A stretch of DNA of 64,000 nt from JANNOG01 sp050329835 (GTDB lineage: Bacteria > Actinomycetota > Actinomycetes > Actinomycetales > JBBAYJ01), in assembly GCA_050329835.1 (NCBI GenBank), contig JBHJOJ010000002.1, forward strand, positions 1 to 64,000. Reading direction: 5' to 3'. Positions within the stretch are counted from its first letter, which is position 1; each line of letters opens with the position of its first letter. Position numbers and translations under genes: made by a program. Shown here piece by piece: positions 1 through 7,600 of this stretch. Below the pieces are notes generated by a model. It searched no databases and was not told the DNA's origin. It saw only the letters and a list, made by a program, of their open reading frames with translations.

Positions 1-71
1 CGCGCCAACCCCACCAGCTCGACCCGTTCGTCCTGGCTCAACTCGACAACTGCTGCACTCGGTCCCGGCAC
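1..71 (-). CDS. IS630-family transposase, N-terminal fragment (runs off window)
   Basis: From a GTG at 71-69 the minus strand reads VPGPSAAVVELSQDERVELV and continues to the window edge. Short N-termini of the form LxxxERxEL are typical of the helix-turn-helix start of actinobacterial IS630 transposases, where the segment precedes an ARRxxTxQ region not contained here. Only about 23 residues are visible, so the catalytic DDE domain cannot be checked. The family call rests on this short match plus the terminal sequence just upstream. Confidence 0.55.
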   Translation of the reverse strand, partial: MPGPSAAVVELSQDERVELVGLA

Positions 72-118
72 CCAAGCAGTCTACCGAACCGCCAACGAAC
101 TAATGCGTCAGGACACTA
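1..118 (-). mobile_element. End of an IS630-family insertion sequence
   Basis: The first ~118 bases hold the beginning of a transposase reading leftward out of the window, preceded on its own strand by a short untranslated end. The outer end reads CTAGTGTCCTGACGCATTAG on the minus strand, which fits an IS630-type terminal repeat inserted at a TA/CTAG target. Only one end is visible, so the size and completeness of the element are unknown. The next frame to the right starts inside or right beside this end, so the insertion probably disrupted or promoted what follows. Confidence 0.6.
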
Positions 119-165
119 GGGGGCTGGCGGTGGGTGCGGTGACGGCGACGAGAGCCGGACGGCCG

Positions 166-790
166 ATGGAGGCGCCGCGCCCGGAGTGGTGGGGGTGGAT
201 CCAGCTGCGGGCGGCGCAGTGGGCCGCGGGCCACCGGATCGCCGCCGTCCGGATGCTGCGCGTCCGCGCGATCGCAGGGTGGCTGGCTGTGGTGGTCCTG
301 CTGGTGGCGCTGGTCGTGGTGCCGAATCTCCGGGCCGGAGCGCGGGTATACCTGTGGTCGCTGCTGCTGGTCGTGGTGTGGTTCGCACTGGCTCGGACGA
401 AGACGCTGACCTGGGGGACGGTCGCGGGGATCTTCGCGGTGAGCGTGCTGTGGGCCGTGGCGATCGCGCGGATCAGCGACGCGGTGTCGCTGTGGGCGGG
501 GCTGCCGTCCTCCTCGGACGGGTCGACCGTGGCGGTGGCGGCGTCGGTGGAGGAATCGCTGAAGCTCGCGCCCCTGTTCGTGCTGACCGTGGTGGCGGCG
601 GGGCGGGTGCGGCGTTCGCGGCCTTGCTCGGGATCGACCCGAGCCTGCCGTACAGCCTCGACCCGTTCCGCAGCGCTCGCTTCGTCTCCCTCGACGGGGT
701 GGCCGTGGCAGCCGGGCACCCGATGTGGACGGCGCTGACGGCCACGTGCCTCGGCCTCGCCGTCCTCACCTGGCGGTCTGCGAGGCGGCG
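166..790 (+). pseudogene. Frameshifted integral-membrane protein, PrsW-like motifs
   Basis: One frame from about 166 encodes hydrophobic segments around residues 35-55, 62-75 and 85-105, followed by SVEESLKLAPLFVL, an EExxK-type motif as in PrsW-like membrane proteases. Near 605-615 that frame degenerates into arginine/serine-rich nonsense. Sensible protein continues in another frame with FAALLGIDPS and AGHPMWTALTATCLGLAVL, which looks like a further membrane segment with a conserved His. The simplest reading is one membrane gene broken by a single frameshift (true decay or sequencing error). The start is uncertain because the frame also opens into the IS end at 103. The PrsW assignment is weak; hypothetical membrane protein is the safe call. 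Confidence 0.45.
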
Positions 791-861
791 GAGCCCGCGG
801 GGGCGGTGGCTGCGGCGCCATCGACCCACGAGCCTTCACCCCGACCCGACGGGCTCGACCC

Positions 862-1140
862 GTCGACGCGGCAAAGGAGCACACGACCCCGAAGGACCTC
901 GACGCCGCACGGCGGGAACGAGCCGGCGAGATCGTCGCCCGACGCTCCGACGGCAGGCCCTTCGATCACGTCACCGAGGTTGTAGAGACACAACAGAGGC
1001 TCCTCCGCCGAATCGGGCTGATCAATCGTCGCCTCGGGTGGATCGAATTGTCCGATGCGGAACGCGCACGGCTCCTCACCGAGCTGGCGGACACCAGTCG
1101 ACTGCTCGACCACACGGAAGGGTTCGTACCGCGCCCATGA
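862..1140 (+). pseudogene. C-terminal remnant of a polymorphic toxin (type 28-like domain)
   Basis: This frame has no credible start but ends at the TGA 1138-1140 with a convincing protein tail. It contains DHVTEV, a QQRLLRRI helix, ELSDAERARLLTEL and a terminal SRLLDHTEGFVPR. From memory this is the layout of the polymorphic toxin type 28 C-terminal domain of actinobacterial secreted or contact-dependent toxins. The N-terminal delivery part is absent, and the upstream region belongs to a different broken gene. The stop overlaps the next start (ATGA at 1137-1140), the usual arrangement for a toxin followed by its immunity gene. It could still be expressed as a short peptide. Confidence 0.5.
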
Positions 1141-1730
1141 CGTCCCCAGCCCCTCTCGACCTCGACGACCTGCTCGACCGGGTCAAGTCCGGCGAGCGCC
1201 TGCCGCACGCGACCGTGGAACAGATCGTGGCCGCCATCCACGACCCGACGTCCCCCTACCCGCTCTACACGCTTCTTCACATCCTCGGACGGGGCTTCAT
1301 GGTCGAACACCGCCCCCTCATGGAGAGCTTCCTCGATTACCGCGAGGACCCCATGATAACCTCGATCGCCTTACGATCTCTCACCGCGTACTGGGGCTTG
1401 CACTCGGACTATCTGGACGACTTGACGACGTTCGCTCGCGGAGTCGACTGGGACGACGAAGACGACGTCCGCATCATCGCGCTCTCCCAATTGGGAGAGT
1501 ACGCAAGGGAAGTCCACGATATTCACGTGATCCGCCTCCTCGTCGAGATCCTCGACAAGGAGGCCGAAGACGAGCTCATCCGCAGCTTCGCCGTGGCCGC
1601 CGTTGCCCGCGCACTCGGCCACGACCACAACGAGATGCCCAGCGCCGCTCGGTTCGAGCCCCTCGACTCACCCTGGTCGGTCGCCATCCGCAAGGAGGCC
1701 GCGGACTACCTCGCCGACGCGAGGCCATGA
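1137..1730 (+). CDS. HEAT-like helical protein, probable immunity protein
   Basis: This is a 197-residue acidic, alpha-helical protein with no signal peptide or membrane segment. Repeated helix pairs such as PLYTLLHILGRGF, ITSIALRSLTAYW, VRIIALSQLGEYA and LIRSFAVAAVARALG resemble HEAT/PBS-lyase repeats. The ATG overlaps the stop of the toxin-domain remnant by four bases. Small HEAT-like proteins directly behind polymorphic toxin tails commonly act as cytosolic immunity proteins, so the role here is inferred mainly from position. It seems intact although its toxin partner is truncated, the usual state of an orphan immunity gene. Confidence 0.6.
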   Translation: MTSPAPLDLDDLLDRVKSGERLPHATVEQIVAAIHDPTSPYPLYTLLHILGRGFMVEHRPLMESFLDYREDPMITSIALRSLTAYWGLHSDYLDDLTTFARGVDWDDEDDVRIIALSQLGEYAREVHDIHVIRLLVEILDKEAEDELIRSFAVAAVARALGHDHNEMPSAARFEPLDSPWSVAIRKEAADYLADARP

Positions 1731-1820
1731 ATGTCCGGCCTGGACGCGTCAGGCCGATCGAGGTGGGACCAGGGCGAGAAGGTGGCGATCGGGGCGCGGG
1801 GGCGCCAGAAACTTGTGTGT

Positions 1821-1962
1821 GGATCACCGGCTCAGTTGGATGGGACGCGGGGAAGCTCACGCCGCTCCACCACGGGCAGAGCCACCGCGTCGGCGGTCAC
1901 GGTGGTCGGTGTGTTCGTACGCTGCCATCCCCGGTGTACCAGGTCTGACCAGCAGGGATGCA
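1821..1962 (+). repeat. Left copy of imperfect direct repeat flanking the PKS locus
   Basis: Non-coding sequence between the immunity gene and the integrase remnant. It aligns collinearly with 54402-54538. Shared exact blocks include ATCACCGGCTCAGTTG (1823-1838 and 54404-54419), GCGGTCACGGTGG (1893-1905 and 54476-54488), and CCCCGGTGTACC followed by CCAGCA. The blocks lie at nearly the same spacing in both copies. The integrase remnant begins about 70 bases to the right, so this may be an ancestral attachment region or the conserved leader of the integrase family. Confidence 0.65.
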
Positions 1963-2034
1963 CCTCGCCGGGTGGTAGCGCGTCGGCCGGGTGACACCAG
2001 GCGTGACACCCGGCCCCGCGTAACCTCCCCTGTC

Positions 2035-2550
2035 ATGGCCTCGACGATGAAGCGCCGTCGCAGCCGCGGCAGCATCGACCAGCTGCCCAGTGGCGCCTTC
2101 CGCGTGCGCGTCGCCGCCGGCGTTGACCCGGTCACGGGGGGCGGCACACCCCTCGTCGAGCTGGCGGAGTCGGCCGTCGCGGCCGAGAAGGTGCGCACCC
2201 GCCTGCTGGCCCAGGTGGACGAGCGGCGCAACCCGCGGACGAGGACGAGCGTCGATGCCCTCCTGGAGCGCTACCTCGACGTGACCGACGTGGGGCCGGT
2301 GACGCGACGGTCGTACGAGCGGTTCATCCGCAACCACATCTCCCCCGCTCTGGAAAAGCTGTCGGTGAACGCGCTCGACGTCGAACATCTGGACCGCTTC
2401 TACGGTCCGCTGCGCACGTGTCGGGCGCCGGTGCCAGGGCGGGGTCACGGTGAACCACCGGACCGCTCAGGCCCACGAGTGCGACGATCGGTGCCGCCCC
2501 CACCGCTGCACGCCGATGGGCGTGTCCGGCATCCGGCAGATCCACTGGAT
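2035..2550 (+). pseudogene. Tyrosine-type site-specific integrase, N-terminal half, frameshifted and truncated
   Basis: From ATG 2035 the protein starts MASTMKRRRSRGSIDQLPSG, then has an Arm-type/AP2-like DNA-binding segment (FRVRVAAGVDPVTGG) and a SAM-like core-binding domain with LLERYLDV, RRSYERFIRNHI and LDVEHLDRFY. Near 2425-2450 the frame breaks. The family-typical HECDDRCRPHRC stretch continues in another frame up to IRQIHWI, where the gene ends at a large palindrome. The catalytic domain carrying the R-H-R-Y residues is absent, so no recombinase activity is expected. Its position beside the left direct repeat suggests it once mobilised this region. Confidence 0.75.
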
Positions 2551-2626
2551 TGACCTGACCCCCGTAGGACGGACACCTCCCTTGACCGCCTCAAGGGAGG
2601 TGTCCGTCCTACGGGGGTCAGGTCAA
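2550..2626. repeat. Perfect 36-bp inverted repeat with 5-bp loop
   Basis: Left arm 2550-2585 begins TTGACCTGACCCCCGTAGGA; right arm 2591-2626 is its exact reverse complement, separated by CCGCC. It truncates the integrase and is followed by a transposase scrap. The outer sequence TGACCTGACCCC resembles the termini of actinobacterial IS3/IS481-type elements, so this looks like two identical IS ends brought head-to-head by deletion. In RNA it would form a very stable hairpin and could stop transcription from the left into the ABC-PKS operon. Confidence 0.85.
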
Positions 2627-2639
2627 AGCGGCAGTTCTT

Positions 2640-2880
2640 GGAGCCCGGTCATGCCGGCTTGGCGGGCGGAAGGTCGGGGCCCTCGAGGTGATCCGCATCG
2701 ACACTGGCGTGCCGACGTCGAGGTTCTGTCGCCTGATCGGCGTGCCCGAGCGGGCCTGGCACCGTCACCCGGGCCCGGGCCGGCGCTCGGGCGAAGGGCC
2801 CGTGGCCTCCCCGGCCCGGAATCGGTCCGTGATGCGCGCGGCCCTCGCTTCGCGCGCTGGCAGGTTCTGACCCGCCAGGA
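2640..2880 (+). pseudogene. IS3/IS481-like transposase scrap
   Basis: The frame through 2688 reads IRIDTGVPTSRFCRLIGVPE followed by RAWHR. This matches the helix-turn-helix start of the integrase-type OrfB transposases whose next conserved part is a KGPWPxP segment. That next part is still recognisable at the DNA level around 2790-2820 but out of frame, and the frame stops at 2870. No DDE catalytic core remains. Together with the IS-like palindrome immediately left it marks a decayed insertion. Confidence 0.55.
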
Positions 2881-2957
2881 CCGGCCGCTGACCGCCCGCC
2901 GTGGTCCGCCCGTAGCGTCCGGACCACAGGTCGACGCGATGGCGAGGAGGCGCTCCG

Positions 2958-3803
2958 GTGAACGCGACCCTGCAGGTCGATGGCGTGACCAAGCGGTACG
3001 GGGCCGTCTCCGCGCTCGAGGAATTCAGTCTCTCCATCGCCCCCGGGGAGGTCGTCGGTCTCGTGGGTCACAACGGTGCGGGCAAGACGACACTCGTCGA
3101 GATCGTGTCCGGGCTCACCCGACCGGACGCGGGCCGGGTCGTCATCGAGGGTCTCGCTCCGCAGTGGGCCCGCGGCCGGGTGGGCGTCGCTCCTCAGCAC
3201 CTGGCCCTGTATCCGTCCATCACAGTCAGGGAGCATCTGCAGCTCTTCGGCCGGCTCGCGGGACTCCGCGGCGCGGCCTTGCGTGGCGTCATCGACGATC
3301 TGGCGGTCGCACTGCGACTCATCGACATCCTGGACCGCCGAACGGGTGTGCTGTCCGGGGGGCAGCAGCGACGCACCCAGGCCGCGACCGCGCTCGTGCA
3401 CCGTCCGTCACTGCTCTTGCTGGACGAGCCCACGGCCGGTGCCGACCTCGGCACTCGCCGCTCGCTGCTGGACCTGGTCAAGCAGCGGGCCGGGGAGGGC
3501 GCCGCAGTCCTCTACACCACCCACTACCTACCCGAACTCGACGACCTGGAGGCGACCATCGCGGTCGTCCGGAACGGTCGACTGGTCGCCCGGGGCAGTC
3601 TCGAGGAGCTGACGGCAGACCTGCCCGGTCACGTCCGGCTCACCTTCCACGACGGCGAGGTGGCGACGATCCCGACGCTCGACACCACGCGAACCCTCCT
3701 GGAGGAGATCGCCCGGAGCCAGCGCGGGATCTCGGCGGTCGAGGTCGCCCCGCCCTCGCTGGACGAGCTGTACCGATCGTTGGCGGTCGACGATGTCGCC
3801 TGA
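2958..3803 (+). CDS. ABC transporter ATP-binding protein (drug/natural-product export)
   Basis: This 281-residue protein is the cytoplasmic motor of an exporter. Walker A GHNGAGKTT lies at residues 37-45, the signature LSGGQ at about 132-136 and Walker B LLLLDEP with its catalytic Glu at about 152-158, followed by an H-loop His in YTTHYLPELDD. The C-terminal extension (ELTADLPGHVRLTFHDGEV) is typical of the DrrA/CcmA-like daunorubicin-resistance group. The start is GTG 2958, preceded by GAGGAGG. The gene overlaps the permease by 11 bases and opens the operon that runs through PKS A and B, so its likely role is export of, or self-protection against, the polyketide. Confidence 0.9.
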   Translation: MNATLQVDGVTKRYGAVSALEEFSLSIAPGEVVGLVGHNGAGKTTLVEIVSGLTRPDAGRVVIEGLAPQWARGRVGVAPQHLALYPSITVREHLQLFGRLAGLRGAALRGVIDDLAVALRLIDILDRRTGVLSGGQQRRTQAATALVHRPSLLLLDEPTAGADLGTRRSLLDLVKQRAGEGAAVLYTTHYLPELDDLEATIAVVRNGRLVARGSLEELTADLPGHVRLTFHDGEVATIPTLDTTRTLLEEIARSQRGISAVEVAPPSLDELYRSLAVDDVA

Positions 3804-4623
3804 GTCCCGTCCCGCCCCGACCTCGGCTGTACGGCGCCGCTCCTCGTCCGGCGCCCGCCGCGGCACCCCCCTGCTCGCTTCCCTCCACCGGATCGAGGCG
3901 ATCGCTCGCCACAACGTCGTACTCAGGCTGCGCGACCCCGGACAAGTGATCACCTACCTTGCCCTGCCGATGATCCTCATGCTGGTGCTGGCACCGCTCT
4001 ACGAGAGTGCTGTCGACGGTGGCGTCACAGCCGTCGTCACGGGGATGATCATCTTGTTCTCGGTCTTCGTCGTCGGGGTCGCCGGCAACGCGGTTCTCAA
4101 CGAGCGTCAGTGGCGCACCTGGGACCGGCTGCGGCAGACCCGCGCGACACCGCTCGAGATGGCCCTCGGCAAACTGCTACCGCTCTACCTGATCATGGGG
4201 GCTCAGCAGGCGGTCCTCGTCGTCTACGGCTGCGCCGTCATCGGTGCGCCGTGGCCGCGCTCGCCCGGCCTCCTCGTGCTGACGGTCGCGGTGTGGTCGT
4301 TCGCTCTGCTGGCGCTGGGAACGGCCCTGGCGACGGTGGCGCGGAGCCTCGGTGAGCTGTCCGCCGTCAAGGACGTCGGCGCCATGGTCCTCGGCTCGAT
4401 GGCGGGCGCACTCGTGCCGCTGGCTCTCATGCCGGCCTGGGCGCAGGCGGCGGCCCACGCGTCGCCCGGCTTCTACGCGCTCCGAATGCTCCAGGCGTCC
4501 TTCACAGGCGACTCGGACACGGTTCTCGTCGACACGACGGTCCTCGTCGTGCTCGGCGGTCTGCTCATCACCCTCGCCGTGCGCCGCCTGGCGCGCGGCT
4601 GGGGCCGGGCCACGCTCCTATGA
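3793..4623 (+). CDS. ABC-2 type transporter permease
   Basis: A 276-residue membrane partner of the preceding ATPase. A basic cytoplasmic N-terminus of about 45 residues is followed by about six hydrophobic segments: around residues 53-70, 75-97, 130-155, 160-185, 195-218 and a last one near 245-265. This is the ABC2_membrane arrangement. A conserved ERQWRTWDRLRQTRATPLEM loop lies after the second segment, as in DrrB-like permeases. The gene overlaps the ATPase (11 bases) and the PKS A start (ATGA, 4620-4623), so all three are probably translated together. The substrate is unknown; the cluster product is the natural guess. Confidence 0.88.
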   Translation: MSPESRPAPTSAVRRRSSSGARRGTPLLASLHRIEAIARHNVVLRLRDPGQVITYLALPMILMLVLAPLYESAVDGGVTAVVTGMIILFSVFVVGVAGNAVLNERQWRTWDRLRQTRATPLEMALGKLLPLYLIMGAQQAVLVVYGCAVIGAPWPRSPGLLVLTVAVWSFALLALGTALATVARSLGELSAVKDVGAMVLGSMAGALVPLALMPAWAQAAAHASPGFYALRMLQASFTGDSDTVLVDTTVLVVLGGLLITLAVRRLARGWGRATLL

Positions 4624-7600
4624 GCGTCCTGCCACTCACCGACCACGAGGCCAGGGACGTGATGCACGAAGAGCACCACCGAGGACAGCTCCGCACGCCG
4701 CACGGGGAGCAGAGCCGCGACGAGGCGGCGTCGGTGGACCGCCCGGGAGATCCACACATCGCGATCATCGGCCTGTCAGGGCGGTTCCCCGGGGCATCGG
4801 ATGTCGACCAATTCTGGGAGAACATCAGCAACGGACTCGAATCCTTCACAACCTTCAGCGATGAGGAGCTCCGCGACGCCGGGGTCGACCCGTCGGAGTT
4901 CGCCGACCCGGCCTACGTCCGGTCGCGACCGGTCCTCGACGACGTGCGCTCGTTCGACGCGAGCTTCTTCGGGATGAGCCCCCGCGAAGCGATGCTCGCC
5001 GATCCGCAGCAGCGGCTGTTCACCGAATGTGTGTGGGAAGCACTCGAGTCGGCGGGTTACGGGTCCCCCGACACGCGCGGCGAGGTCGGCGTCTTCGCCG
5101 GCACCAATTTCAGCACCTACCTGTTGACGCGCGCGGGTGGGATGCAGCGCGCAGGTGCGGATCCCGACGAGATGATGGCGGGGAATGACAAGGACTCCCT
5201 AGCTACCACGGTGTCCTACCGGCTCGACCTGCGTGGGCCGAGCGTGGCGGTGCAGACCTTCTGCTCGACCTCGCTCGTCGCCGTTCACCTGGCCTGCGCA
5301 GTGCTGCGCCGGGACGAGTGCGACCTGGTCGTCGCCGGCGGCGTCTCGGTCCGGCAGCCGGACCGCGTCGGCTACCGCTACGAAGAGGGGAACCAGGCGT
5401 CACCCGACGGTCACGTGCGGACGTTCGACGACGCCGCTCGGGGAAGCATGTTCGGTGACGGCGTCGCGGTGGTCGTGCTCAAGCGGCTCGATCGTGCCGT
5501 GAGCGACGGGGACACCATCCTCGCGGTCATCCGTGGGTCGGCCGTCACGAACGACGGTGGCCAGAAGTTCAGCTATGCCGCTCCCGGAGTCGACGGCCAG
5601 CGGCGGTGCGTCGAGGCCGCACTCGTCGCCGCAGGCGTACGCCCCGAGGAGGTCTCCTACGTCGAGGCGCACGGCACGGCGACCGAGTTGGGGGACCCGA
5701 TGGAGGTGGCGGCGCTGACCGCCGCCTTCGGTCCGGGACCCCCGCGCGGTTCGGTGGTGCTCGGCTCCGTCAAGCCCAACGTAGGTCACCTGGACCGGGC
5801 GTCCGGGGTCACCGGCCTCATCAAGGTCGTGCAGTCCCTGCGGCACGGCCGGTTGCCGGGAACGAGGAACTTCGTCACCCCCAACCGGGAGATCGACTTC
5901 GGCGGCAGCCCGTTCCGGGTCACCGCGGAGTCCACGGACTGGCCGGCCGACCCCACCCGGCCCCGGATCGCGGGCGTGAGCTCGTTCGGTATGGGGGGCA
6001 CGAACTGCCATGTCGTCCTCTCGGAGGCACCGGCCACACCGGACCGTCCGCAGGTCCCAGGGCGCTCTCAGATCCTGCCGGTGTCGGCCCGCTGGGCCGA
6101 GGGGGCCGACCGTGCGTGCCGCGCCCTCGCCGGACGGCTGCGCGAGGAGCCTGACCTGGAGCTCGGCGACGCTGCCCACACCCTGCAGGTCGGGCGTAAG
6201 CACTTCGCCCATCGCCGGGTGGTCGTGGCCGACTCGACCACGGAAGCGGTGGCGCTCCTCGACTCGCCGACGGGACCGCTGGCACGCCACGATCCCGCGG
6301 TAGGACGCCGGGCGGCTTTCATCATCGCGGGCGTCGGCGAGCAGTACCCCGGCATGGTCGCCGACCTCTACGCGGACCTACCCGGCTTCCGGACCCACGT
6401 GGACGAGGGCACCCGGATGCTGGGGCTCAGCTCGGTCGACCAGCTCTGCGGCCTGCTCACGACCGCCGACGCACCCGCCGCCAGCGTCGACCTGGCTGGC
6501 CTGCTGGGGCGCCGGCCACCGGGGGACGACACCGGGGCCACGCCCGGCGAGAGCCCCGCGACCGCTCGGACCATCGGAGACGGCGCGCTCACCCAGCCCG
6601 CGGTCTTCCTGGTGGAGTACGCGCTGGCACGACAGCTCATGAGTTGGGGGGTCGAACCCGCCACCATGATCGGCTACAGCCTCGGCGAGTACGTGGTCGC
6701 CTGTCTGGCCGGGGTGATCGACCTGGAGGACGCGCTCGGGCTCGTCGCGCACCGCGCCCGCCTGATCGCCGCGCTCCCTCGGGGAGCCATGCTCGCGGTC
6801 AACGCCGACGCCACCGCCTGCGACAGGCTGCTCGGGCCGCTCCGTGACGAGCTGGACGTGGCTGTCCGCACGGGCAGCCAGCTCGTGCTGGCGGGAGACT
6901 CGGACGCGATCGCTGCTGCCGCGACCCGGCTCCAGGAGGCCGCGGTGGCAGTCCGCCGGCTCGACACGTCGCACGCCTACCACTCCCGAATGATGCTTCC
7001 GGCGGCGGCCGAGCTGACCCGGTGGATGCGCGACAACGTCCGGCTCGAATCACCCCGACAGCCCTACCTCAGCACCGTCACCGGGCGTCCCGCCGGGGAG
7101 GAGGTGACCGATCCCGCGTACTGGGCCCGACACATGTGCGAGGCCGTGGACATCGACACCGCTCTGACGCACCTGCTCCAGGACCCCGGCCTCGCCGTCC
7201 TCGAGGTCGGGCCCGGTCACTCGCTGGGTGCCCTGGTGCGGGCCCACGGAGCATGTGAGCGGGAACGCTGGCCACTCGTCATCCCCACGCTCCCGGGCGC
7301 GGCCGACCTGCGGCCGGCCGGCCGGACCCTCGCCGAGGCCCTCGGGCGGCTGTGGCTGTGCGGGGTGGGCGTCGACTGGAAGGCGGTGCACGGCGAACGG
7401 CGGCCCCGCCGAGTACCGCTGCCGACCTACCCGTTCCAGCGCCGGGAGTACTGGATCGAAGCGGACCCGGTCGGCTCGGGGCCGCTGACGGGCGGCGCGC
7501 GGGAGCCCGTCGACCAGGCTGCCATGGTGAGCGCGCTTCCCCGGCTCGACGAGGACCAGTGGCTGAGCAGACCGACCTGGCGTCAGGTCACCGCACGGGG

